A stretch of 15,255 nucleotides of DNA, taken from assembly GCA_034659475.1 (NCBI GenBank), contig JAYEHK010000101.1, positions 1 through 15,255 of the forward strand, in the 5' to 3' direction. Below are positions 1 through 6,591 of this stretch, in pieces. This DNA is from JAYEHK01 sp034659475. Lineage in GTDB: Bacteria; Bacillota; Syntrophomonadia; Syntrophomonadales; Syntrophomonadaceae. The first letter of the stretch is position 1. The number at the start of each line of letters is the position of its first letter. Position numbers and translations under genes: made by a program. Below the pieces are notes generated by a model. It worked only from the letters and a program-made list of their open reading frames with translations. It had not been told where the DNA came from and searched no databases.

Positions 1-236
1 GAAGGGATGTCAATATAATTTCCTCCTCTTACACGGCAGACTATTTCAATAAGGAGTAAGGAGTTAGGGGTGAGGGGTGAGGAAAATGTTTGACGCGAAG
101 CGTCTAACCCCCTAACTCTTAACCCCTTACCCCTAACCAAAGCTAGGTTAATCCTTGCCGCGGAGCGGATCAGCGTGAGAACGGAAACAGACTCCAAAAG
201 CAAAAAAGGTGCTAGGCTCTTAACTTATTCAGAAAA
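1..236. repeat. Left copy of the long direct repeat at both window ends
   Basis: This stretch matches 15014-15255 in the same orientation. By eye the copies differ by four substitutions, a 1-nt indel and a 7-nt indel (one extra TTAGGGG in the right copy). The repeat starts with an AT-rich lead (1-50). It continues into an imperfect inverted repeat (about 51-138) whose left arm is built of TTAGGGG/TGAGGGG heptamers and whose right arm is built of CCCCTAA-type units. A perfect GACGC-GAA-GCGTC hairpin (92-104) sits at the tip. An unstructured tail ends in the left arm of a second inverted repeat. I see no coding sequence. It is an intergenic repeat family; the family name and copy number in the genome are unknown to me. 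Confidence 0.9.
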
Positions 237-284
237 TAAATTAGTTTCCATTACGTATTGCGAATAAGTTAGGAGCCTGGCTCC
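208..284. repeat. 23-bp inverted repeat (hairpin) next to the long repeat
   Basis: The arms at 208-230 and 262-284 are reverse complements at 20 of 23 positions; two of the mismatches would be G-U pairs in RNA. They are separated by a 31-nt AT-rich spacer. Each arm holds the core GGCTC(C/T)TAACTTATTC or its complement. The left arm recurs at the right end of the window (about 15221-15243), where the window stops before the second arm. It may act as a terminator-like or processing hairpin, but there is no clear U-tract after it. Confidence 0.75.
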
Positions 285-298
285 CTTCATGCAGTTTT

Positions 299-398
<100 letters not shown>

Positions 399-425
399 TT
401 GAATGGTTTGTAGGGGAGGGGTTTT

Positions 426-1112
426 ATGAAACCAGTTATTGGGATTTGTGTGAATTATGAGGAGAAGGAAAATAAGTTTTCTTTACGGGAGGATTATGTT
501 TTATCTATCTTCAGGACGGGGGGAGTACCTGTTCTTTTGCCGCCGGTTGAGGATGATGTCCTGGTGGAGCGATATTATCTGCTGTGTGACGGTTTTTTGT
601 TGAGTGGCGGAGGGGATCTTGATCCGATTTACTGGGGGGAGCAGGCTGAACCAATGTTAGGAGAGATCAATCCGCTTCGGGATCGTTTTGAAATGGTTCT
701 GGCAAAGCGCCTTCTAAGAGGTCAAAAGCCGGTTCTCGGTATATGTCGGGGCTGTCAGCTTATAAATGTGGCTGCTGGAGGATCCGTGATTCAGCATATC
801 CAATCAGCTCAGAGCCATGATCAAAAGGCACCCCGGTATTATCCGTTTCATGATATAGTAATAGAAAGTGGTAACATATTGTCAAATATCACAGGAACAG
901 AATGTATCAGGGTGAACAGTTTTCACCATCAGGCTGTTGGTGAACCGGGCAAGGGCTTTCGGGTCAGTGCACGCTCTCGGGATGGTGTCATTGAGGCCGT
1001 CGAAGGTGAATCTGGATGGCTTCTGGGGGTTCAGTGGCATCCGGAGTGTATGCGTGATGTGCATGCTTTGAATTTATTTAAGGCATTTATTGATAAATCA
1101 AAACATTTGTAA
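426..1112 (+). CDS. Class I glutamine-amidotransferase-like gamma-glutamyl hydrolase (peptidase C26)
   Basis: This 228-residue protein has the class I glutamine amidotransferase fold of peptidase family C26, which includes PuuD-type gamma-glutamyl-GABA hydrolases. The nucleophile elbow LGICRGCQ places the catalytic Cys at 107, and GVQWHPE supplies His205 and Glu207, so the triad is intact. The oxyanion-region motif LLSGGGDLDP lies at 58-67 and FHHQAVG at 166-172. Length is near the family norm. No synthetase domain is fused, which favours a stand-alone hydrolase cleaving gamma-glutamyl amide bonds in the cytoplasm. The ATG start follows GGGGAGGGG. It is the first gene of an apparent operon with an amidohydrolase 79 nt downstream. 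The substrate is inferred only at family level; it could act on gamma-glutamylated amines or another gamma-glutamyl compound. Confidence 0.88.
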   Translation: MKPVIGICVNYEEKENKFSLREDYVLSIFRTGGVPVLLPPVEDDVLVERYYLLCDGFLLSGGGDLDPIYWGEQAEPMLGEINPLRDRFEMVLAKRLLRGQKPVLGICRGCQLINVAAGGSVIQHIQSAQSHDQKAPRYYPFHDIVIESGNILSNITGTECIRVNSFHHQAVGEPGKGFRVSARSRDGVIEAVEGESGWLLGVQWHPECMRDVHALNLFKAFIDKSKHL

Positions 1113-1191
1113 GCCGGGCAGATAATGGCAGCTATATGCCAGAACAGTATGACCGGTGAACACATAACATGTAATGTGAGGGAGGAACCCA

Positions 1192-2340
1192 ATGTACGCG
1201 ATTAAAGGCAAGAGAATTTTCACCATGGATGAAGCAGGGATTATTAATAATGGGATCATCCTGGTTGAGGGAGACACCATACGAAGTGTGGGCGCAGATC
1301 AACCGATACCACCGGGTTATACGCTGATTGATGCCAGTGAGGATTATGTTTTCCCTGGCTTTATTGATTCCCATACCCATATTGGTCTTGAGGAAGAGAT
1401 CTATGGAGAAGTAGGGGATGATGTGAATGAAGCTACTGATCCGATTACTCCTCAGCTTCAGGCACTGGATGGTATCAACTTATGGGATCTGGCTTTTACA
1501 GATGCTTTGCGAGGCGGTGTTACAAGAGCCATGAGCATGCCGGGTTCCGCTAATGTTCTGGGTGGGCAGGCGGTGTTTCTCAAGAGTTTTGCAGGCAGCA
1601 AAGCAGAGATGATTTACAAAAATCCCTGGGGTTTAAAAGCAGCCCTGGGGGAGAATCCTAAACGTGTGTATAAATCAAGAAAAAAGGCACCAGAAACCAG
1701 AATGGGTAGTGCTGCGCTTATGCGGGAGGCCTTCTATACGGCGGCTCGTATGATGGATAAAATAGAAACCAGTTCTTCCAGTGAGAGCTTCAAGTATTTA
1801 CCCGTTATTAAGGTGCTCAAAAAGGAAATGCCGCTGCTTCTGCATGTTCATCGTGCTGATGACATCTTAACTGCGCTGCGCATTAAAGATGAGTTTCATA
1901 TTGATATGCTGCTTCAGCATGGGACCGAAGCGGCATTGGTTGCTGATGAACTGACAAAGAGAAATGTGGGGGTCTTTCTGGGACCTCTCTTCGTAAACCG
2001 GGCAAAAGTTGAAATGAAAGAAGTTTCTTTTAAAAATGCTGCTCTGCTGGCTGAAAAAGGTGTTGAATTCAGTTTTATAACAGATCATCCTGTCATTCCT
2101 GTTGAACATCTTCGTGTCTGTGCAGCATTGACCGTGCGTGAAGGGCTAAACGAAGAACAAGCGCTGAAGGCATTAACCATTACGCCGGCCCGGTTGCTTA
2201 ATGTAGATGCCGAAATCGGCAGTATTGCAGTCGGGAAAAAGGCAGATCTGGTTATCTATAATGGCCATCCATTGGACTTCAAATCCAGGGTCAAGGCCGT
2301 GCTGGTGGACGGCAAATTGTGGAGGGATCAGTTTGAATAA
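1192..2340 (+). CDS. Imidazolonepropionase-like metal-dependent amidohydrolase
   Basis: This 382-residue protein belongs to the amidohydrolase superfamily. A short N-terminal beta-sandwich segment (about 1-55) leads to the metal motif PGFIDSHTHIG with His61 and His63. Further candidate metal or catalytic residues are Lys149, His218/His220 in LLLHVHRAD, His243 in LQHGTEA and Asp298 in ITDHP. The C-terminal strand block IGSIAVGKKADLVIYNG (342-358) is typical of the family. It should be a cytoplasmic hydrolase of a cyclic or linear C-N bond. It lacks a signal peptide, and the exact substrate cannot be read from sequence. A GGGAGGAA site precedes the ATG. It sits between the C26 hydrolase and a small overlapping gene, which suggests one transcript, perhaps for catabolism or repair of an amide compound. 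Confidence 0.88.
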   Translation: MYAIKGKRIFTMDEAGIINNGIILVEGDTIRSVGADQPIPPGYTLIDASEDYVFPGFIDSHTHIGLEEEIYGEVGDDVNEATDPITPQLQALDGINLWDLAFTDALRGGVTRAMSMPGSANVLGGQAVFLKSFAGSKAEMIYKNPWGLKAALGENPKRVYKSRKKAPETRMGSAALMREAFYTAARMMDKIETSSSSESFKYLPVIKVLKKEMPLLLHVHRADDILTALRIKDEFHIDMLLQHGTEAALVADELTKRNVGVFLGPLFVNRAKVEMKEVSFKNAALLAEKGVEFSFITDHPVIPVEHLRVCAALTVREGLNEEQALKALTITPARLLNVDAEIGSIAVGKKADLVIYNGHPLDFKSRVKAVLVDGKLWRDQFE

Positions 2341-2524
2341 GGGAGATCTTTTTACGGTATATATGGATGGAGCAATGATGACAGTTTGTGTGGTTGGATC
2401 TTATACGGAAGAATACAGCGGAGAAGAGATGGTTATACTGGCCCTGGTAAGTCAGGAAAACATGGTGCATGTACCCCTGGAGGAGCTCGACATGCTGTTT
2501 CCGAAAAAGCGTTATCTTAACTGA
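2333..2524 (+). CDS. Small uncharacterised protein, TTG start, overlaps amidohydrolase end
   Basis: I do not recognise this 63-residue protein. It is read from TTG at 2333, eight bases inside the end of the amidohydrolase gene and in another frame. GGAGGG at 2321-2326 lies six bases upstream, which decides this start over a longer reading that would run deep into the preceding gene. The protein is acidic and has no signal peptide or membrane segment. It has alternating hydrophobic stretches (DLFTVYMDG, MTVCVVGSY, EEMVILALVS, MVHVPLEELDMLF), suggesting a small all-beta fold. The overlap implies translational coupling with the amidohydrolase. A terminator follows 22 nt downstream. Function is unknown. 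Confidence 0.7.
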   Translation: MNKGDLFTVYMDGAMMTVCVVGSYTEEYSGEEMVILALVSQENMVHVPLEELDMLFPKKRYLN

Positions 2525-2546
2525 GAAAAATGTTGCCCTGATATCC

Positions 2547-2576
2547 AGCGGAAGCTTTAGCTTCCGCTTTTGTTTT
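2547..2576 (+). terminator. Intrinsic terminator of the hydrolase operon
   Basis: A perfect 9-bp stem AGCGGAAGC / GCTTCCGCT with a TTTA loop is followed by TTTGTTTT. It lies 22 nt after the small gene and ends the 426-2524 operon. Confidence 0.9.
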
Positions 2577-2654
2577 GCCATCATTTACCGCAAGGAGAAA
2601 GAGTTTCATAGTCGAATACATTATTGTATATAAAAATCACGAGGAGTATGCATT

Positions 2655-4001
2655 ATGAAAAAGATATGTCTCTTACTTGGCATGAGTATGTGTTTGTTGT
2701 TTTTAGGTGTTGGTCAGGCTGCGGCAGCTGTAAATCCCAGCATTCAAATTAATGGGGAGGAGAGACAGTTTGATCCGAGCTGTCAGATTGTAAATAACCG
2801 TACCATGGTTCCCCTGCGATTTATTATGGAAGATCCAGCGTTTCAGGGGAAGGTTAGCTGGAATGGAAAACTTCAAAGGGTTACGGTTGACTTTACCAAT
2901 AAAATATTTACATTTGCAATTGGGGACACCAAAGTGCTGGTTGATGGCAATGTTTCGTATCTGGATGCGGCGCCTTACATATATCAGGATCGTACTTTTA
3001 TTCCCATTCGGTTTTTTGCTGAACAAATGGGGGCTCGGGTAAGCTGGAACGCCACACTAAAAGAAGTGAAAGTGGAGTTTGATCCTGAAATACAGGTTTT
3101 CGCTTATTACTATTACCACGGGTTTGATGAGCTCAAGGAAAATGCGGATCTGATGACAGATGTGGCTTTTCGCTGGTTTAAAACCAGCAGCAAAGGTGAA
3201 TTGAGCTATGAGTATAAGGATCAGTATCAGGAGATCCTCAACTTCACACGGGCCAAAGGCATCAAGACACATGCTTCGGTAGTGTTAATGGGCCAGGATG
3301 CTTTGCACAGTCTGCTTTCCAATCCAGCGAACCGGTTTCGTTTGGTAGAAAACATTGATAAAGAATTAAGAACAAACGGGTATGATGGTATAAATATTGA
3401 TTTTGAGTTTCTGTATCCTGATGATGCCGGCAATCTGACCCTTTTCTTAAAGGAACTAAAAAACAAAATTGGGGAAGATAAGATACTCTCGATCGCAGTT
3501 TTCGCACGTACAGCTGATGATCACTGGGAGACCGGTTTTGATTATAAAACGATTGGAGAAATCGCGGATAAAGTGGTGGTGATGGCCTATGATTACCACT
3601 ATGCAACCAATCCTCCGGGCCCGGTAGCGCCCTTATGGTGGGTAGAGGAAGTCATCGATTATACAACGAGCATCATGCCCCGTGAAAAGATTCTCCTCGG
3701 GATGCCGACCTATGGGTATGACTGGGCAAAGGGTGAAGATGGCAAAACGGTTACAGCCTCTAAATTAGATGCGGTGATTAGCCAGTATGGAGCAACGGAA
3801 AGGTTTGATTGGGAGAGCATGAGCCCAAGCTATCATTATACAGATGACAGGGGCATCAAACATGAAATCTGGATGGAGAATGAAAAAAGCCTGACTGAAA
3901 AGTGGAAGGCCGCCGACGAAAACAGCCTGGCCGGGATTTCCTTCTGGCGAATCGGAACAGGTTTTGATGATCTGTACGATGTGATAGAGAATAATCTGTG
4001 A
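2655..4001 (+). CDS. Exported GH18-family glycosidase with copper-amine-oxidase-like N-terminal domain
   Basis: The 448-residue product begins with a signal peptide (MKK, hydrophobic core 5-19, cleavage near AAAA 22-25). Residues about 29-143 are a copper amine oxidase N-terminal-like domain in two half-repeats, each with a NNRTMVPLRF- or QDRTFIPIRF-type motif and an SWN...V motif; in Firmicutes this domain serves as an envelope module. From about 145 it is a glycoside hydrolase 18 barrel. DGINIDFE (244-251) carries Asp249 and the catalytic acid Glu251, and VVMAYDYHY (308-316) and LLGMPTYGYDW (347-357) are further family motifs. It resembles spore-cortex and cell-wall GH18 enzymes (YaaH/SleL type) but has no LysM domain. 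A role on peptidoglycan or another GlcNAc polymer is inferred. GAGGAG lies 8 nt before the ATG. The stop codon falls within a 29-bp repeat shared with the convergent gene. Confidence 0.9.
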   Translation: MKKICLLLGMSMCLLFLGVGQAAAAVNPSIQINGEERQFDPSCQIVNNRTMVPLRFIMEDPAFQGKVSWNGKLQRVTVDFTNKIFTFAIGDTKVLVDGNVSYLDAAPYIYQDRTFIPIRFFAEQMGARVSWNATLKEVKVEFDPEIQVFAYYYYHGFDELKENADLMTDVAFRWFKTSSKGELSYEYKDQYQEILNFTRAKGIKTHASVVLMGQDALHSLLSNPANRFRLVENIDKELRTNGYDGINIDFEFLYPDDAGNLTLFLKELKNKIGEDKILSIAVFARTADDHWETGFDYKTIGEIADKVVVMAYDYHYATNPPGPVAPLWWVEEVIDYTTSIMPREKILLGMPTYGYDWAKGEDGKTVTASKLDAVISQYGATERFDWESMSPSYHYTDDRGIKHEIWMENEKSLTEKWKAADENSLAGISFWRIGTGFDDLYDVIENNL

Positions 4002-4026
4002 GTCAGGGGGCGGTTTCTTGACTCAC
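3998..4026. repeat. 29-bp TGAGTCA-bounded palindromic repeat holding two convergent stop codons
   Basis: The 8-bp ends GTGAGTCA and TGACTCAC are inverted repeats around a GGGGGCGGTTTCT core. The reverse complement of the 12103-12131 copy matches it closely. The GH18 gene stop (TGA 3999-4001) and the BlaR-like gene stop (4003-4005, minus) both fall inside. The last codons of the BlaR-like protein (GVSQETAP) are read from this repeat. The stem could also act as a bidirectional transcription barrier, but no good U-tract is present. Confidence 0.8.
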
Positions 4027-6060
4027 GCCTAAGGTTAATGCAGCCCTGGGATAATTGTTTTGTACGAATTCCAAGCTGTTTTTGGCGGCAAGGCTTTGTA
4101 TATGTTCCTTAAATTCGTCAAACCAATCCTGTGGAGAGGTAGCAGCATATTTTATGTCCTCCCCTCCGAGTATTGAGCGGCAGGCAGATTCCATAATAGA
4201 ACCTTTAAGTCCGGTTTGACCGCCTTTTTCAAATTCGGCAAACATGTAGCTAAGCGCGTCTGTGTCAAGCTCAATAATATCATAAAATTCCTTTTTATGG
4301 GCGTTAATATAGTCAGATCGACTAGATGAACTCTGGGGAGAAGACATAATCTTGCTGATATTTTTCTCAACAATTGATGACACCGATTCATATGACTCAT
4401 TTTCATCCCGTGAGATTAATGCGTCGACGGGAGATTTTTTGTCTTCATACATGGTTTGATAATCCGTAACCACCAGGTGTCCATTTTCTTTGCCGAAGGT
4501 GAGTGTTTCTTTAGTGTTGTAATATGCAGGCTCGCTTGTTTGGGTTAAATAAATAATATTTACAATCATGTTGTCAATTTCAGTTTCGTAATCGACTACC
4601 CATGGGCTGGAAACGCCGATGTTAAAGTTCCAGTTATCTCCGCTTCGAGCGATTTGTTCTTTCTCGAATTTCTTTCTGGCAGCTACCGACATCATTTCAT
4701 AGCGCGGTTTTCCGTCACGTGTTTTGAGGGCGTTTGCCCAAGAGGAAGAGAGCAATAACTTGTCAATGCTTTCAAAGTCTGATTGCGATATTTTATAATA
4801 GCGATAGTCTTTGTCACAAAGAACCATTGCAAGGGTAGGCTCAGTATCGTAGAACCTAAGTTCACATCTAGCGCCGGCGGGTATTTTAAGGGAAAGGTAG
4901 GGTGAAAGTTCATAAGGGGAGCTAATATTTTTAACCTTCCAGGTTATGTTATCTAACAAATAGGTAACCTGTTTTGCGTCGAGATGGCATTCCCCGAACA
5001 CAGAAGAATCAGCCGTGATTTTACCCGTATCAGCTTGGGCTGCAATAGAGACAAGGTTATCAATATTTAAATATGACAAATCTTGTTCCTTTGGTGGATT
5101 GCTGATAAGACCTATTGAGAATATCACCGTTATCACGAGAATGATCGCGGTCACCCAGAAGGTCGGCTTTTTATAGTTTAATACGTTTTTAATTCTTGAC
5201 TTAATGCTGCTTTCGCCAAAGGCAAGAGGACTGGCTGTCAACAAACCACTTCTTTTTTTGGATAGCGAAAGCAGAGAATGGGAGTAGCTGCTTTTCACAT
5301 GACTGCCCATCGTTTTAATAACACTTTCGTCGCAGGACATCTCCATATCCTTGCTCATCAATGCAAACGATATCCATATGAGAGGATTGAACCAGTGAAC
5401 AATAAGTACTAAAAATGCCAGTGGCTTTATCAAATAATCCAGCCTTTTTATATGTATCTGTTCATGCGCCAGAATATAAGACAGTTCGTTTGCACTTATT
5501 CCAGCGGGAATGAATATTCTTGGTTTGATGAAACCGCATACGAAAGGTGTGTCTATTCTATCGGTTTCAAAAACACCATATTGTACGAGGGTTGCTGTTT
5601 TTATGCTGTTCAGGATTTTTCCATAAGAAATGATGTTGTATAAAACAAGCAGAATAATTCCCAGAATCCATACAATACTCAAAAGTGACATTACATTTTG
5701 CATAGGATTCGCACTTGCAGTTTGCACTGCCTGCGGTAAAGATCCGGTTATTGTGTTGTTTATGCCATGGATGCCGGTATTAACATCTGGATTTTGCATA
5801 AGACCGATGTTATGCGGTACATATGTAAATGCTTCGGAGTTTTGCTGCATAGAAGGTTTAACAAAACTTAAGAAGCTAATAGAGGAGGAAAAGGTAACGG
5901 GGCAGATCAGTCTCATAAGCACGGCTGACCATAAGGCATATGAAAATATTTTAGGGGTTTTTTTTAAGAGCAGGCGAATCAGTATAACTGCTATGGTCAC
6001 ATAGGACGCGGTTATGCTCATATTTAGAACCGTTGTGAATAGCCCTTGCAATGTATTCAT
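4003..6060 (-). CDS. BlaR1/MecR1-like membrane zinc metallopeptidase (family M56)
   Basis: This 685-residue protein is an antirepressor-type M56 peptidase. Membrane segments lie near 12-32, 40-58, 122-145, 208-230 and 300-321. The cytosolic zinc motif HEQIH is at 199-203 in the usual context (ELSYILAHEQIHIKRLDYL). The MEMSCDESV segment (239-247) supplies the likely third ligand, and YALWSAVLMRLICPV is a family hallmark. The extracellular part (about 322-685) shows no SxxK/SxN/KTG penicillin-binding signature, so the signal is unlikely to be a beta-lactam bound in the usual way. Its end has the YINAHKKEF...FEKGGQTGLKG...GGEDIKYA pattern found in many Clostridial BlaR relatives. It overlaps the blaI-like gene by ATGA. 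The last eight residues are encoded by a dispersed repeat. The inferred role is cleavage of the neighbouring BlaI-type repressor on signal. Confidence 0.9.
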   Translation of the reverse strand: MNTLQGLFTTVLNMSITASYVTIAVILIRLLLKKTPKIFSYALWSAVLMRLICPVTFSSSISFLSFVKPSMQQNSEAFTYVPHNIGLMQNPDVNTGIHGINNTITGSLPQAVQTASANPMQNVMSLLSIVWILGIILLVLYNIISYGKILNSIKTATLVQYGVFETDRIDTPFVCGFIKPRIFIPAGISANELSYILAHEQIHIKRLDYLIKPLAFLVLIVHWFNPLIWISFALMSKDMEMSCDESVIKTMGSHVKSSYSHSLLSLSKKRSGLLTASPLAFGESSIKSRIKNVLNYKKPTFWVTAIILVITVIFSIGLISNPPKEQDLSYLNIDNLVSIAAQADTGKITADSSVFGECHLDAKQVTYLLDNITWKVKNISSPYELSPYLSLKIPAGARCELRFYDTEPTLAMVLCDKDYRYYKISQSDFESIDKLLLSSSWANALKTRDGKPRYEMMSVAARKKFEKEQIARSGDNWNFNIGVSSPWVVDYETEIDNMIVNIIYLTQTSEPAYYNTKETLTFGKENGHLVVTDYQTMYEDKKSPVDALISRDENESYESVSSIVEKNISKIMSSPQSSSSRSDYINAHKKEFYDIIELDTDALSYMFAEFEKGGQTGLKGSIMESACRSILGGEDIKYAATSPQDWFDEFKEHIQSLAAKNSLEFVQNNYPRAALTLGVSQETAP

Positions 6061-6416
6061 TTGCTTGCCTCCTCAATGATACGTGTCAGTTCATCGGCCT
6101 CTTTTGCCGTTAGTTTTTTCTCGCCTAAAAAAGCGGTTAAAAACTTTGGCAATGAACCATTGAAGGCTTTATTAACCAATGCTTCGCTCTCATACTTCTG
6201 CACATCTTCCTGTTTTACAAGGGAGGTTACAATCGCATCAGTGTTTTGTAAGATACCTCTCTGGCAAAGCTTTCTGAGCACGGTGTAGGTTGTGGATTTT
6301 TTCCACCCCAGATTATCAATGCAAAGGCGCACAAGCTCCGTTGAATTAACGGGTTCGTTTGCCCAGATAATGCTTGCGAATTTGTATTCTGCATCAAATA
6401 ATTTGTATTGCTCCAT
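6057..6416 (-). CDS. BlaI/MecI-family transcriptional repressor
   Basis: This 119-residue winged-helix repressor has the family pattern throughout: an N-terminal helix-turn-helix unit, the recognition region WKKSTTYTVLRKLCQRGIL (38-56), a wing around TDAIVTSLV and a C-terminal dimerisation helix region (about 75-119). It should bind dyads in its own promoter as a dimer and be inactivated by cleavage through the M56 partner encoded next. The stop overlaps that partner's start by 4 nt, so they are translationally coupled. AGGAGG (complement of 6425-6430) lies 8 nt before the ATG. Two operator-like repeats sit directly upstream. The targets could include genes elsewhere; no beta-lactamase gene is present here. 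Confidence 0.93.
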   Translation of the reverse strand: MEQYKLFDAEYKFASIIWANEPVNSTELVRLCIDNLGWKKSTTYTVLRKLCQRGILQNTDAIVTSLVKQEDVQKYESEALVNKAFNGSLPKFLTAFLGEKKLTAKEADELTRIIEEASK

Positions 6417-6435
6417 AAAGTGAGCCTCCTTCTAT

Positions 6436-6480
6436 GAGTTTATTAGAGTAGACCTTAAGACGAGTTTATCACAGTAAACC
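6436..6480 (-). promoter_or_regulatory. Two 19-bp operator-like repeats upstream of the blaI-like gene
   Basis: GAGTTTATTAGAGTAGACC (6436-6454) and GAGTTTATCACAGTAAACC (6462-6480) are direct repeats with 15 of 19 positions matching, 26 bp apart start to start. The upstream one contains the dyad GTTTA-6-TAAAC; the downstream one is the degenerate dyad GTTTA-6-TAGAC. BlaI/MecI/CopY repressors bind such tandem dyads, and these lie where the blaI promoter must be. The -10/-35 boxes are not clear enough to place. Confidence 0.72.
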
Positions 6481-6497
6481 TAATCCTGCAAGGAAAA

Positions 6498-6514
6498 GGG
6501 GACGTTATGTCCCC
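6498..6514 (-). terminator. Candidate terminator after the propeller lipoprotein gene
   Basis: On the minus strand a 6-bp perfect stem GGGGAC / GTCCCC with a 5-nt loop is followed by TTTTCC. It lies about 80 nt past the lipoprotein stop and just upstream of the blaI operators. The U-tract is short, so this is tentative. Confidence 0.45.
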
Positions 6515-6542
6515 AAGCTTTGATATGTAATTGTGGGACACG

Positions 6543-6589
6543 GGGGACAGGTACCTTGTCCCCTGACTCACGCGCCCTGACTCACGCCG
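6543..6589. repeat. GGGGACAGGTACC hairpin plus two CCCTGACTCACGC units
   Basis: GGGGACA (6543-6549) and TGTCCCC (6557-6563) are inverted repeats around GGTACCT. They are followed by two near-tandem copies of CCCTGACTCACGC (6561-6573 and 6575-6587). These share the TGACTCA end with the 29-bp repeats at 3998 and 12103. The GGGACAGGTAC piece recurs beside the element end at about 11208-11222. They are fragments of a dispersed repeat family with no coding content. Confidence 0.7.
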
Positions 6590-6591
6590 AC

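Noticed and set aside
2616..2629. ATACA-TTAT-TGTAT inverted repeat just upstream of the GH18 gene, with a possible TTCATA/TATAAA promoter
   Set aside because: Five-base AT-rich arms are common by chance, and the -10 would lie so close that the transcript would start at the ribosome binding site. Sporulation sigma consensus matches were not convincing.
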